Made by a program: the position numbers and the translations under genes. Source: Doryteuthis pealeii (lineage: Eukaryota > Mollusca > Cephalopoda > Myopsida > Loliginidae). From it: a stretch of 64,000 bases of DNA. The notes under the pieces are model-generated. The model saw only the letters and a program-made list of their open reading frames with translations, did no database searches and was not told where the DNA came from. Every line of letters begins with the position of its first letter. Within the stretch, counting starts at the first letter, position 1. Location of the stretch: the NCBI GenBank assembly GCA_023376005.1, contig CM042145.1:92351350-92415349 (forward strand). Direction: 5' to 3'. Shown in pieces: positions 1 through 14,714 of the stretch.

Positions 1-67
1 GACCCCCAAGGGGCAAAGGTAACATAGGTAATGAATCGGCTTTTCTGCCACAGTTCCTGTCGGAATG
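1..67 (-). other. Start of the FATP 3' UTR
   Basis: The 67 bases beyond the stop codon belong to the 3' UTR by position. No polyadenylation signal is seen before the window ends. Confidence 0.7.
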
Positions 68-225
68 TTACAACTTGATTTTGCCCCCGCAAATATCCTT
101 GTAGACTTCGGGTGTCACAGGCTTATATTTTCCGGATCGCACATCCATATAATAGATTTTGTCTTGGACTTTTGTCACGTCAAAGTTTTCTTTCTTCAAA
201 TCAACCTTTCGGATTTTGAATGTCC
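68..225 (-). CDS. SLC27A1/4-like: FATP last exon J: C-terminus and stop codon
   Basis: This 158-bp exon follows TTTTCAG and encodes residues 533-584: [51 protein letters not shown], then TAA at 70-68. TGTFK completes across the splice; TFK with a following basic stretch carries the catalytic lysine region of the family, and the ending with a tyrosine-rich block, P-L/V-x-x-EVY and a KL terminus resembles FATP4. The 3' UTR begins at 67 and leaves the window; no AATAAA is visible in the 67 bases available. Confidence 0.95.
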
Positions 226-274
226 CTGAAAATAGATAAATGAACGTTAACACATGAGATTTTGTGGGATCATG

Positions 275-311
<37 letters not shown>

Positions 312-3300
312 ACTGTCAGAAGTAATCCTCTCATAGTTTCAAAGTTTGGTTGGTTGGATTTTCCAGCATGTCAACCCTTGTTGGGCTATTTTATGCTGAA
401 GTTAGTCTTTTTCTTAAAGTAATTATATACAAGGTGTGTCAAAAAAGTATCAACATTTTTTGTACTTTTTGACACACCTTGTATTCTGAAAAAGATTAAT
501 GAACGGAATGTTATTTTTTTCCAGAATACAATATGTGTTAAAAAGTACAAAAAATCTTGATACTTTTTGACAAACCTGTATATATATTTACCAACTCCTG
601 CAAGAGCAGGATGTGACACACGGTCAATTTCTTAAGTGGAGTTTAACAGGTTTAAATTCTGAGTTTTCTTCTCCTAGACTGGTTAACTAGTCATGGTTAA
701 AGAGCCCAGTCTGCCCTACTATTTTCCCATAGCTGGAGGGAGAGTAGTTGGATTCATACATTTCTCAAGGGTATTAGCGCTATGTGAAATGCAAACAGCT
801 TCAGTCTTAAAGTAATTATATGGTACTATTTCTCTGAATTTTTGAGATGAAGCTTGATAATTTGTATTATTTGGACTATTGTCTCATCTTTGTGATCTAC
901 ACCGTACTACTACAGCGTAGATAACAATAAAGATGAGGACAATAGTCCGAATAATCCAAATTATATGGTTTCAAGTAAGTATTCCTTTTTAGTATTAAAC
1001 AGGCACATGCACAACAAACAATAGTGTTGCCAATAGCCACATGAACAGTTTCCCTCCATTTTGGAAACCTTGCTTTTGGGATTACCCTCATATATATATA
1101 TAGATTAATTAGGGCTGGTTAAGCTCAATTGGTAGAGCATCCGGCTCAGAACCACAAGGTTCTGGGTTCAATACTGGCCCTTGCCAACTCAGCACATGAG
1201 TAGCACAGGACCTGTGCAGTAAAGTGGGGAGCTGATGGTAGGTGTGGTGCTCCACCTCAGATGCGAAAACAATCTCCTTGGTCTAGTGCTAGTGAAAAGG
1301 GGATAGGCTCTCTCATTGTCTAGCTGATACCGACAATAGGATACTCCGTTGACTTTATTTTTAATTATTTTTTTTACTTATATAGATAAATGGGTTAAAT
1401 CGAACTTAACGGACCTAAATTCCAATATCGTATGTCACCCTGCCGAAAGAAAAAAAAAATACCAAAAGTCAAGGAATTAACTGAATTTAATGAAATTTTC
1501 AGTGTTGATATATTAATAAATAAAAGATATAATGCACCGGTTATTTTATTTAAAAACTTAAAAAATTTTTCAGGTCATTTAACTTGGAATCACATATCTT
1601 TGAGAATCTGTGTTATGCCTCAAAGATATGTGGTTCAAAGTTAACTGACCTGAAAAAATGTAAAAGTTTTTAAATAAAATAACTGGTGCATGATATCTTT
1701 TATTCATTGATATATCAACACTGAAAATTTCATTAAATTTGGTTAATTCCCTGATTTTTGGTATTTTTTTTTCTTTCTGTGTTGTGACATACGATGGTGG
1801 AATTTAGGTCCGTTAAGTTTGATTTAACTGATTAATGAATGTTTAAGCACTAAATAATTAACGACCAAACTTACCAGTTGTCTCTACAGATTTCAATTGC
1901 CGAATGAACATTGGCCGAGCATATGGGGGTAGAACCATGGCCAAATTTTCACTAAGAGTATCCAAATTGAGAGTTTCATGCTCATCCAAAATCGCTGCCA
2001 TACCTGCACGTCCTTCAACACCTGAGATTTTTTTTTTTAAATAAAAAAAAAAAAAATTTCTAAGCAATTCGGTCAATATAAAAAATTACATTTATAAAAA
2101 TATGTGAGATAATGTGTTATTAAGAAAAAAATTACAACAGATCTACAACCTTAGGTTTGGTATATTTGTTTTATGGCATATCAACCCTTCTCAGGTCATT
2201 AAATGCTGAATCAAATCCTTTTGCTAAACAAAGGCCCAGGTTGCTTACAGTACCTGCTGTTGCTTAAGAAGTTAAGTATTGAACAGGCAATCCTTTTGTG
2301 ATTATAAAATAAAAGAATATTATATAAAGTATTGAGATGTAAAAAAATTATTTTCACTTTCTCTCTAGACATAATTATTAACAATTATTATTATTAATAA
2401 TAATAATAATAAAATAATAATAATAATAATAATATAGAGTTTGGTTTTCAATTTCTTTGTTTAATGGCATATCAACTGTTGTGGGTTATTTAATGCCAAA
2501 GTCATCATTGTAAAAGAATAGTAGGAGTACTATTTTACCCTGTTATGTTGTTACATACAGATAAAATATGGAACACTGAATGAAAATGCAAGATCAGGTT
2601 GTTGGAAATTAACAAGGTTTTATTTAACACAGGGTAGAGAAATGCTTCTACCCTAAAAGTGAATTAGCTAGCTCAACCATGCTGTGCAAGTATGTCCACT
2701 CGGTAAAAACCCCAATCCAAAAAGTCTCATGGCAGAAACCCCACTTCTGGGTTCCCATCAACCCCCTACTGATCAAGGGGAGTAACTCTAAATATCGTTA
2801 GGTCTGAACCTAACAAAACCCATAGATGGGGAAATAAGAGGTTTCAGACTTTTCCCCAAGGGCATTAGTCCAGCACATTAACCATTACGCCACGGGGACC
2901 GCCCCCCCACCACCACCAGTACTCAGATGGGTGATTACTTAAGAATAGTTTTCTATACTTGCTCTCGGGCAGGGGTCCTGTGGCTTCAGTTCGTGGGTAG
3001 TCCCACATTAATAGGGCCTTGTGCCTGACCCGTATACATGGTAAATAAATAGCTGGTACTGTAAGTAACCTGAAGCTTGTGTAGCAGACTAAGTAAAAGA
3101 TTGGTAAATAAGAACTATTCGTTGAAACTCTGGCGTCTGGCAACTGACCTGGTAAATGCTCATAAAGTCATTAATCATCTTAACAGCAACCTTGACCACC
3201 TTTTTGATCTCCATGTTTCTAACATGCGTGGGCATGCCTACAAAATCAGAAAACAGCATAGCTCACATGACTTTCGGAAACATTTTTTCATGTTCAGAGT

Positions 3301-5823
3301 TGTGGAGGCATAGAATAAGCTGCCTGCGTTCGTTGAGGGCTGCCGAAACACTGCATCTTTCAAAGCCTCCATGTTTGCTGTAGTCCACCAACACTATACC
3401 TGATACTCCCATCCACACACATATGCACGCACGCGCACACATACATGTATACTATTACAGTACGCTGTTCATGTTCCTGACATTAATACATTATTCTGTG
3501 TACTAGACATGAGACTTTTATGAGTTGTGGTGCACTGAGCACTGTACACAATAAATTTTATTATTATTTAAAAAAAAAACTACCAAGAAAAGAAAGTAAA
3601 TAAATAAAAGCATAGAACATACCAGGGACTTCAACACCATAAACAACAACATCTTTCAGTTTAAGAATGTTACTGATCACCCCTTCAACTTCAGATGTGG
3701 AAACATTTTCTCCTTTCCAACGGAATGTATCTCCAGTTCTGTCACGAAAGTACATGTAACCAAACTTGTCCATGACTAAAACATCACCTGCAAATGAAGA
3801 AAAATAAAAACCAATAAAAACTAGGCTGTAAATATGTATAAAGCAGACCCTTTGCCATAGATTTTTCACCAGTGAGTGCTCCATATTTCTAGCCTTGCAC
3901 CAAACCAAGTCTAATATCAACAGTGCCATGATATTAGCTCACATCCACAACAAAAGGTTTTGACAGATATTTAATACGAGGTCCGTTTTTTCTTTTTCAA
4001 TATATCATCTTTTGTAGGTAAATTAATTATCAATAACTATAATACACCAAAACTTAACTACTCCACCCTTCCAAAACTTACCACATTTGTTCCTATCCCT
4101 ACACAGAGCCACCCACTATACTATTTCCCCAACCCACATACTGTGGCACCCACCATGATAACACACTCACTGACCCAACTGAAATCAACTTAACCTTTTA
4201 CTACTACACAAAACAGATTAGACACCTCTACAACATATTGAGATACATTGTATTTGAAGTAATACTTCATAAAAGTTTTAGGAGCTTCTCTCTCTCCTCA
4301 GATCCTTTGTTTCCCCATGAACACTTTTGATGGGTTTGGTTTAGTTTATTGGATTTTACAGGATGTCAACCCTTGTTGGGTCAATTCATCTATCTATATA
4401 TCTATACATACATATATAAAGGGCAATTTTGTGTATGTATGCATGTCCAGAGGAAACTACGAAAATAAAACAATTTAGGATAAAGTAAATATATATACAC
4501 ACACATTCACTATCACAGGAGCTTGCTTTTTGTGCAAAAATAAGGAAGATTTTATTTATATTCCTGAAGATGCTTAAAAAGTAAGATTTGAATAGTTAGT
4601 AAAGGGAAAGTCATTGGTGGCGTTCGTAATTTGTTTATGTTTTAATGAACATAAACAAAACTATTATGGAAGACCAAAACAATCTATGGGTCTGCGAGAC
4701 TAACTATTTTATCTCCTCTCTACACTGGCAACACTGGTTAACCGCTTCTAATTTGATACTAAAGGAATTAATATTATTTCAAGGGAGGTAACCCATGAAC
4801 ACCAAAACCTGTCTCCATTTTCATTTAGGAGTTTCAATCATCAGGTCCAAGGCAGTAAACCCTCTGGTAATTAAGATTGAAGATATTATAAATATCAATA
4901 TATCAATATGCTTGTTCCTAAATCTGCTATCCGTTATCATCCTGCAACACCCCTGGTTAAAAATGAGACTGTCCAAATTGTTCAAGATGCAATGCAAAAA
5001 TTTAAATCCAGATTATCTGGTGTCGTTTAATTGCAGATTTCTTATTTGTCCCATTTTTATTTTATCCATTTTCAAAACTGAAACATTCCAAATGGTCTTG
5101 CATTGCTTAAATGCCTAATGTAAAATTATAATGAATTAAAAAAAAAAAAAAAAAGAAAAAAGAAAAGTTAAATGTTTGTTTTATTTGTAATATTGAAATT
5201 GTGAATTATGGAATATATTTTGGTAATTTTTATCTTATTTGCCTCTTGCCTTAATTTATGCTATGTTTTAGCGAACCAGTGTCAGGCGAATTTCCAGCCC
5301 AACTTAGAAATTTTCCAAGTCATGTTTTTGTCACTTTTGTTGGCAAATAAATGTAGATCTTTTAAAAGCCTTTCCCCAAATTTTTATCAGCAAATCAATG
5401 TAAATATTTTACAACCCCATTTTTAAGAAAGAATGAGAGTTAAATCAAGATATACTTTTTACACATTGAACTATTTGCAATAGCTCTTAAGTAAATATAT
5501 CCAACATTGTAATAATCAAATTATCATACTGCGGTATATCCACAGGTCCTGCTAGTCTATATAAATATACTTAAGAATGCTTTATTTTTGCAAGTGTATT
5601 TTCCCAAACAATCTGATATTAAAAGAAAATCTTTAATCTTAGATCTTACCTGTCAGGAAAGCCACGTCACCTCTCCGGAAAACATTGGCAACAATTTTTT
5701 TGGACGTTTCTTTTTGGTTAAGATAACCATCAAATTCTCGAGCAGGATCTCCTCGGACAATTTTGCCAACTAGCTGCCCAGGTTCACCTAAAGACAAAAA
5801 GAAAAAAAAAAAAAAAAAAAAGA

Positions 5824-5862
<39 letters not shown>

Positions 5863-8800
5863 AAGAAAATTAAAAAAAATCAAAATCACTCCCCAAATAT
5901 TCTATAGATGAGATAATAAATAATAATTAACAAAGAAGAAACCGTTTTAGTTTTTACATATTTACCAACCACTGTGCACAAGTGGAAATGGACTCTCTTG
6001 TCGATTTCAATGCATGAGGGTTCATTCAATGAACAACCTACAGTTTTGTTTATAGTGGTAAAGGCTTGTGTTGGGCCATCCGCACTTTTTGGTACAGTGG
6101 ATAGGAAAGAATTGGTGCACAAGGAATGCCACAAACCCAAATCAACGACTGACCTCAGGTTTTTCAAATTCAGAGTTTTTCTCCTATACTGATTACCTAT
6201 CCAAGGTTAAAGAGCCCAGTCTGCCCTACTATTTTACCCATAGTTGGAGGGAGAATATATGGATTCATACCTTTTCCAAGAGTATTAGCACTATGTGAAA
6301 TGCAAACAGCCTTGTCTAGCATTTGAACTCCGGTCGATGAGTCCATTTCCCACGACTAACCATTATGCCACACGCCTCCATATATGTGCACAAGTAGGAT
6401 GTGATGCAAGGTCAATTTCTTAAGTGGAGTTTAAAGGTTTTGAACACAGAGTTTTCCTTCTCCTAGACTGGTGTGGAGTACTGGATCAAAATCTTGACAA
6501 AGCACCATTTAGATTAGTGACTTTCAATGTGGACAACGCTGAGAAATATTAAAAATGGCCTGGAGTTGGTTGATTCAGGTGGGATTTCTGCAGCAAATGA
6601 TGCACTTATAAAGAAACTGCGGCTGTCAGTCACGTCCCTGCTGTCAATCTTCTTAATATTCTTAATTCTTCATGAAGACAAGCCATTGAAGTTGTTTGTG
6701 TGAAGTGATGACCGAAATCAATTTCCCCAGCCACAAAAGTCCCCTGACACAGTCTTTGCTTGCAACACTATCACAGTAATCCTTGCTCAATCTGTCAAAA
6801 GTTCACATGTTCAACGCACATATCTCTTCACGTTAAGAAGATCAAAAACATAACTGTCGGTGGTGTGGGAAGGTAGGCCTTAAATAATAAGTAACTGCCC
6901 TCCCCCCAATCTTACATCCGGGCTAATCACATGTGTGAAATTTGCATATTCGACAGGGTGACAGTAGTCCGAAGACAAGCCACTCCTCACAACAAGGAGT
7001 TTGCAAGTTCAATATCTGTAGTCACACGCTACGCCTTGCGCACTTAGTTCTTGGAGGTAGCGAATATTCTATTCCACAGACATAATACAAAATGACTCCA
7101 GAAAAGTTAAAAATAAATTACCTGGTTTAGCATGAACACACATTCCGCGAATGTCTCGGACTGGTTCTCCTGTACATTCATCAACCTTGATGAGAGAGAC
7201 TGGGTACAATGCTGGTAAAATTCGTGTCGTGAAACCCACGGCCCCCGGCGTGTTATCCATGTTAACTGAAATGTTCAAATAATAAAAGAATAAATTTGGT
7301 CCAAGGGAAATAACTCTAGAATCATTGTGATAATTATCTCCCTTTAATTTCTCTATTTCATCTGATAATTTTTGCGTTTACGACAAGGAACGACTTAACT
7401 AATTGTTATTTTGTTTTCTTTTTTTGCCAATTAATTATTTTTAAATATACTGGAGAAAATTGATATCAATAGAATTTTACTAAAACAAATAGTACTTAAA
7501 TGTTATTTATAGTCCATGACACCATCGAGGCAGTTTTTTTTTATTAACAATGTAGGGATACCCAAAATCGGCTGCTAAACTGTTTTTTAAAAACAGAATT
7601 AAAATTAATTAAATCTATTATTTAAGGTCAAACTTTTGTCTAAATCCATAAGTAGTAACATAATGACCATCAATAAAAAAAAAACAAAATAATATTACAC
7701 ATTTAATTAATTTTTAATATATTTAAAACGATTTTTTCGGTCAATTTCGATTGCTTTCAGTCTCAGACGCTGTTTTAAATGGCTTATAATGGATTGTTTA
7801 CAAATTTAAAGTAACATTCAGATTGCTAAAAAAATTACCAAAAATCAGGTAATTATCCGATGTTAATGAAATTTTCAGAATTGATTTATCAATTAATGAA
7901 TTTTATAATGCATCAGTTATTTTATTTCAAAACTAAGTATTTTTGCTATGAAAAATTGATATATAAAATTCATTTAAAATATGAAAATCCTGATGTTAAG
8001 TTTAAAATGTTATATTTTTAGATTCTAGAAATAAATATCTATTTAATGCAAACCTTATTTTAGGTACAAAAAGTAATAAGTCTTGAAGAAAAACTCGATT
8101 GAAAATTTAGGCCCCCCCCCTATTTAAGCAGAAAAAATATTGATGTATAAGTTTTTCTTTTATAAGATAATAGCCAATTAAATAATTATTGAAACGAGTA
8201 AAAAAGAAATCTCAAAAAAATTTTTTTTTTTTTTTACATTTTATTTTCCGATTTTTGGTACTTATTTTCTCATAGAAAAGCCAAAAATGTTTTTTTTCTA
8301 TTCATAACTACGGTCTTTTATCTCTTTATTTATACTGTAATTAGTACAGAAAATGACCAACTCGCAAAAATGTTACGCCCCCAAAATAGGGGGGGGGGGG
8401 CAAAATTAAGTGACCTGCAAAAAAATCAGAAAGTTTTGGAATAAAATAAATAATGCATTATAAAGATCATTCATTGATAAATCAACACTGAAAATTTCAT
8501 TAAAATCCGATAATTCCCCGATTTTTGGTAAATTATTTATTTTCGGGGGGGGGGGGTCTAAATTCATTTTGTCAAAACGGATTTTACGTCAATTTTGGGT
8601 ATACCTAACATAATGTTATTGGGAAATAGATATAACTTTGATGAATGTGTGTGTGTGGGGGGGTGGGGAATTCAACAAGCTCTATTCAATAAGGTGATGG
8701 GTTTAAACTAGCAGTAAAAATTTACTGAGTGAAGTACAAAATAGGGGGCTATTAATATCATTAATACATCTCTTTAATTGAGATGAAATTTCAAATTTAA

Positions 8801-11800
8801 TATTTTACAAAAGTATTCATACTAAGTATTATTTTGAAAATTATACATAAAGTCACATCTCCATATTAGAAGCAAAGAATTCCCATAAAGATAGGAAAAC
8901 TGAATATATTTGCTCCTCCAAACTTAAATTTTAATACTATTGACTATGAGCAAAGTAAAGTTGGCAGAGTGGCCTATTGTCAGTATCTGCTAGACAGTGA
9001 GGAAGTCTATCCCTTTTTTTACTAGCACGAGACCAGGGAGATTGATTTTTGCTGAGGTGGAGTGCCGCACCTACCGTCAGCTCCTCACTTTACACACAGA
9101 TGAAATTACCCATCCTGTGCTACACATGCGTGAGGACCAGTATGAAACCTACAACCTTGCGATTCCTAGTTGGGGGCTCTACTGACTGAGCTAAACTGGC
9201 TAATAAAAAAATAGTAAAACTATACAACATATTGTAGCAGTATGCTTTATTCAATTAGAATTACAATATCAACACTGTAATTTAACAGAAGCACTAGAGT
9301 ACATGTACAGATACAATAGGCTGTTTGGATTTTACAGCATGTCAACCCTTGTTGGGTCATTTTATGCCAAAGATGGGTACTCAATTTTTAAAACTCAACT
9401 TTTTTTAAAACACATTTTTTTTCTATTTAACTAATAGATGGGGCCTTAATAGGTACCACCACTATGGGTTAGAGAGGACCTGGGGGTAATGGTGATGAAG
9501 GGGCACTCCACATACCCCAAAGATCCAGAATTGGAACCTCACCATCAGAGAGAGTTTAATGTCATACTCAGGATAATGAAACATTCAGCCACCACCTTCC
9601 AGCACATATATGATAAAAAAGGTTGGAGCAATAGGGTTGAGACAATCATATAGGTGCCAGGGCTTGACGTGACCAGCCGATTGATCAGAAGGGGCCTCCC
9701 TGACTGCTTGTCTAGCCTAAGTAAGGACCAAAGGGGAGTGTTGCAGGTCAGGGACTGCTCAGCTACCAGGGTTCCATCCTTAAGCATCACGGGTCACCAC
9801 CAACAGCCAATAGGTGTCCCCATTAGAGGGGGGATTTTACCCTTCTGCAGAGGTACAGCCGGCGTATTCTACTGACCCAGCCAAGAGGGTGGTCCATATT
9901 TCTGGCCTTGTGCCAAACTTCGATAGGCTGAGTAAATGACTACCATGCACTATTATTATTGTTGAAAATAAAACCTTAAACAGAGATGCTGATAGGTACG
10001 CATAAAAATCTAAAAGGATGCAGTAAAATCATATCCATGCGTCCCAGTGTTTTTATTTTTTCTTCCCTCACCATTTCAAGCTAACTGTAAATACATTTCA
10101 ATAGTTTCTTAGAAACTAATTACACAGGATAGGTTACGAGGTAGGAGAGACGGCTTTAGTTAGAACCCATAATTTTTCCCAGGGACGCACTAAATCAAAA
10201 AGCTATCAGCATCACTGCTTAAAAAACACTGATTTTTACACAATAGATACATGAGTATTAAAAAAAAGAAAAAGAAAAAAAAAGAAGAAATTTTTCAATT
10301 CTCATCCAAGAAAACTTACTCAGACTACAGTTGCCTTCTGTAGCACCATAAAATTCACCAATCTGTTCAATACAGAATCTCTTCTGGAATTTTTCCCAAA
10401 TCTGTGGTCTGAGTCCATTTCCAAACATAAGCCGGATTTTGTGTTGCGTTTCTGAGGGCCGATTCGGCTGGACAAGGAGATATCGGCAAATCTCCCCAAT
10501 ATACTGCGACACCTATTTTAAAAAGAGAAAGATAAAAGCATGTTCAATCATGAGAAAAATGAAATAAGAAAGAATATAAAAACCTATGGCCTCCTTCCGT
10601 CTATGAGACGATGGAGTAGTGTCCAAATTAAAAAAAAAAACTATGTAACCTGGGGGGGGGGGGTTCATAAGGAGGATAAGTTGTTGCCCAAGCAGCAAAT
10701 CCTCCCTATCCACACTGCCGCTGTGATCAAAAGGAAAGGTAAGGAACCAATGCAGTTTGGCAATGGTAGTGTCGCAGGAGTTGCTGGGTAGCACTGGATT
10801 TCAGCATCATACCACCTAAGAGACTCCGGCTCCTGATTTGCTTTCGGGATTTATTCCCCTAGCCTTTTCTTGGCATAGGATAAAGCTGCTAGGCAGCAGA
10901 AGTTTTGTGTCGGACTTTTCCTTGACTTAGATGGGTTGCCGACCAAGGCTAAGGAGCCCCTTCTAACCCATTTGGGGATTTATGTGAGTACTAAGTACCC
11001 CAATCCTACTACTGTTGGTGTTCCAAGTTGGGGGATACCTGTAACGGAAACCTATAGAATGACACAAAACCATTTAATTCAATTGCTGGGTTTGATTTTA
11101 GTTTCTTTGTTTAATGGCATATCAACCTTTGTGGGTCATTTAATGCCAAAGCCATCCTTGTAAAACAACAGTAGTAGTACTATTTAAGCTATAGCTGGAA
11201 GAAATGAGGGGGTTCATACCTTTTCCAAGGGTATTAGTCTGAAAGTCCCCCTTGATGAGCCCCTTCAGCTTGGGAAAAAGAAAAAAGTCACTATTTGTCC
11301 TGCCACAACTATTGTCCCTTCCCAAGCTGAAGGGGCTCATCAAGGGGACCAGTTTTGAATGCATTGAGGCCATCAAGAGGTCCTTAACAGAGCTGAGGGA
11401 CATACTAGAAGAATCCTTCCAGCAGGGCAGAGAAGCGTGATAGAGAAGGATGGGTTTGGTTGTTTTGTTTTATGGCATATCAACCCCAGTGGGTCATTTA
11501 ATGCCGATAAAGTTTTGAAATAAAGTCATTCTTAATGGATACTCAATTTTTTTTATAAATACATTTTTCTATTTAACCCATAGATGGGACCCTAACAGGT
11601 ACTACCACTCTGGGTCAGAGTGGACCAGGGAGCAATGGTGATGAAGGGTGCTCCACATTCCCCAAACCTCCAAAACTGGAACCTCACCATCAGATAGAGT
11701 TTAACGTCATTCCCAGGACATGTAGACTCTCAGTCACCACCTTTTAGCACCCATATGATATAAAAGGTCGAGACTTGCCATAAGGGCAATAGGGTTGGGC

Positions 11801-14677
11801 AATCATATAGGTGCTAGGGCTTGACGTGACCAGGTGATTGATTGGAGGGGGCCTCTCCGACCGACCGTCTAGCTCAAGAAAGGGCCAAAGTGGAGTATTG
11901 CAAGTCATGGATTGCTCAACCACCTGGGTTCCAAGAGAAGGATGGGAAAGTGCATTAGATTCAAGAGGGGACTATTTTGGAGGAGAAAAAAAATTAGTTT
12001 GTTGTTTGGATTTTAAATGAATTGTTTGTGACAACAGTCTCATTAGTTTTCAGACATATCTTGTATATATAAATATTGTATTAAGATTTTGTATGTGCAA
12101 AGATTCAGACAAATAAATATTTAGTAAGTCTTCATTTTTAATTTTTCATGAAACACTTCCAACATAAGTATAAAAAAAATTAAAAAAAAAAAAAAAGAAA
12201 AAAAAAGTAAAACTTTTATATATAAAAACATTTTACCATTAAATTATTTCAATGTTTTCAAGGAACAACTAGATAAAAATTACTGAGCAGATAAAACAAA
12301 AAGCAGGTAGAAATATTCTTGAAGGAGTTTCGGTAGATTTTAGCACATACAAAGAAATGATGAAAAACTAACCGTGCAATTGTACTCAACACAGTCATCC
12401 CAAAATCGGCTTGCGGAAAATTTCTTACGTATTACACACGTTGATCCCCCAAGCAATGTTTGACCAATTCCAAGAATTCCACCCGCAGAGTGATACAGGG
12501 GGAGGGTATTGTAGAGGACATCATTGTCTCGCACTTGGAGGAAGCACTTTATCCCATAGGCCATGAAAAAATACCTGTAAAGAAATAAAAATAATAATTA
12601 ATCAAATGCAAAACCTTTGTCAGCCACTCCCCAGCTATCTATTTAAAAGTTGTATAAAGCTATGATCGGCCACACTTAGAATTTGCATCACCATTCTGGA
12701 ACCCCTACCTGTCTCAGAATATTAACCTCCTGGAAACTGTACAGAGACATGCAACCAAACAAATACCCTCCATCAGGCATCTACCATATTCTGAACATCT
12801 TGCTGCCCTGGGAATGGATTCGTTGAAACTCTGGCATCTGGCAATTGACTTGGTAAAAACTCACAAGGTCATTAAACATCTTACCAACAGCAACCTTTTT
12901 GATTTCCATGTTTCTAACACATGTGGGCATGCCTACAAAGTCAGAAAATGACATACCTCACGTGATTTTTGGAAACATTTTTTTCATACTCAGAGTTGCT
13001 GAGGCATGGAATAAACTGCCTGCATCCATTGTAGGCTGCCGAAACACTACATCCTTCAAAACCTCCATGCTTCCTGTAATTCAACAACACTATACCTGAT
13101 ATCCCTCTTTCATACACACATGCATACATGTATATTATTACTGTACACTATTCATTAGTACATTATTCTATATACTATACATACATACTTTGAGTTGTGG
13201 TGCACCTGAGCACTGTATGCAATAAATTTCATTGTTATTATTCTTTTTTAGATATTACAAATTGGATGAGGAAAAAAAAAATTCTAACAGCATGTCAACC
13301 CATCTAGGGTTATTTTATGCAGAGGTAAGGGAATCATGTTCATTGTATGTTTATATTTACATTTTTTTTTTTTACATGTACTTATTTCTTAATTTTTTTT
13401 TTCTAATAGGATTAGTCCTAACGAAATATCAGAATTACTCCCCTTGATGAGTAGGGGACAGTTGCCTCCTATGACAGATGCACTGTGGGAGCTAGGACCG
13501 GAAATGGGGCTTCATCCATGACACACATGGATTGGTGCATTATATAGTTGGTCACACATAAGTTGAGTTCTTAAGTCAATGTTTTAGTGTACAAGCATTT
13601 TTCAACACTTCATTAAATAAAACCTTGTTAATTTCCAGCAATCGGGTCTTGCATTTTCATTCAGTGTTTCATATTTTATTTGTATGTAAAAACATAACAC
13701 TTATAGACCGTCTAATCAAATATGAATAATCTTTTAAACAGATTTATTTGATGAATAGATGGGACTGTAACAGGTACTATCACTCCAGGTCAGGGTGGAA
13801 CTGGGAGTAATGGCAATGAAGGAGTACTCCACAGAGTTCTAGAACTAGAACCTTACCATCAGATGCAGTTTAGTGTCAAACTCAATACACAAAAAAGAAA
13901 AAAAAGACGGTATATCACACTGTTGTATGTGTGTGTGTATATAGTATGGCAGTTGTGTGTAAGATAAATATTAATTTACAAACCTCGTATGGGTTATTAC
14001 AGCAGCTTTAGGTAAACCTGTGGTTCCAGATGTATATATAAACATCAACTTATCTGAAAAATAGAAGAAAAAGTGATAAAGAGAAGAAAGAAACAGAAAA
14101 AAAATGGTAATTGGCAAAGGGGAGAGAAAGAATTGGAAAAGGGGAGAGAGAGGGTTGGAAAAGGGGAGAGAGAGGATTGGAAAAGGGGAGAGAGAAGATT
14201 GAAAAAAGGGGAGAGAGAAGATTGAAAAAAGGGGAGAGAGAAGATTGAAAAAAGGGGAGAGAGAAGATTGAAAAAGGGGAGAGAGAATTGAAAAAGGGGA
14301 GAGAGAATTGGAAAAGGGAAGGAAAGAAAATAAGTGTGGAAAGATTGGAGGAAAAAAAAAGGGGAGGGTATGAGAAGGGGAGGGTATGAGAAGACGATGA
14401 GGAAAAAAGAACATAATTTAACAGAAAATATTAGTAATTAAACCAGATAAAAACAACAACAAAAAACCCCCAAAACAATCAATACAAATTAATTGGTTAG
14501 TGCAAAGATAATTGTTTTTTTTTTTCTTTCTTTTTTTTAAAAAGATATTAGACTTTGATGCATAATTCAAAATAAACTATTATTTAACTCTGTTCAAATA
14601 ATAAACCAAAACTTGAAAATGGGAATATTGCTCTACTAAATTATGGTAATGGTTTTGTTTTCACTGTTTATCTTAGA

Positions 14678-14714
<37 letters not shown>

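Larger units (their letters stand above)
226..1874 (-). other. Intron I-J of the FATP gene
   Basis: Donor GTAAGT, acceptor TTTTCAG. It contains a 34-base A run (275-308), a mariner-like fold-back (429-580), a SINE body (620-805), a small hairpin (845-965), a tRNA-SINE (1113-1355) and a 435-bp fold-back (1394-1828). Nothing coding was seen. Confidence 0.85.
2022..3622 (-). other. Intron H-I of the FATP gene
   Basis: Donor GTATGT, acceptor ATCTCAG. It contains R1-like heads (2155-2240 and 2440-2520), an AAT microsatellite (2388-2433) and a LINE 3' end (3105-3575). The 2520-3060 stretch includes an R2-like tail but no gene. Confidence 0.85.
5788..7121 (-). other. Intron F-G of the FATP gene
   Basis: Donor GTAATT, acceptor CTTTAG. 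It contains A-rich runs (5797-5880), a tRNA-headed SINE on the minus strand (5986-6385), a second fragment of the same body (6395-6475) and a separate tRNA-like repeat (6480-7035). Confidence 0.8.
7266..10319 (-). other. Intron E-F of the FATP gene
   Basis: Donor GTAAGT, acceptor ATTTCAG. It contains a 1.06-kb fold-back (7553-8608), a minus-strand SINE (8947-9204), an R1 copy (9322-9890) and a hAT-like MITE (9981-10217). Nothing coding. Confidence 0.85.
12575..13983 (-). other. Intron C-D of the FATP gene
   Basis: Donor GTTTGT, acceptor TTTACAG. It contains a LINE 3' end (12644-13245) and an R2 copy (13285-13890). Confidence 0.85.

Noticed and set aside
1113..1185. Functional tRNA gene
   Set aside because: The arms do not close into a good cloverleaf and the sequence continues into a SINE body shared by other copies.
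3077..3313. Independent host gene on the plus strand
   Set aside because: It matches the LINE 3' end at 12644-13245, including the non-coding tail.
13971..14414. A 147-residue Pro/Phe/Ser-rich ORF ahead of the AMP-binding motif
   Set aside because: Only 14053-13984 is exon; the rest is the intronic minisatellite in the same frame.
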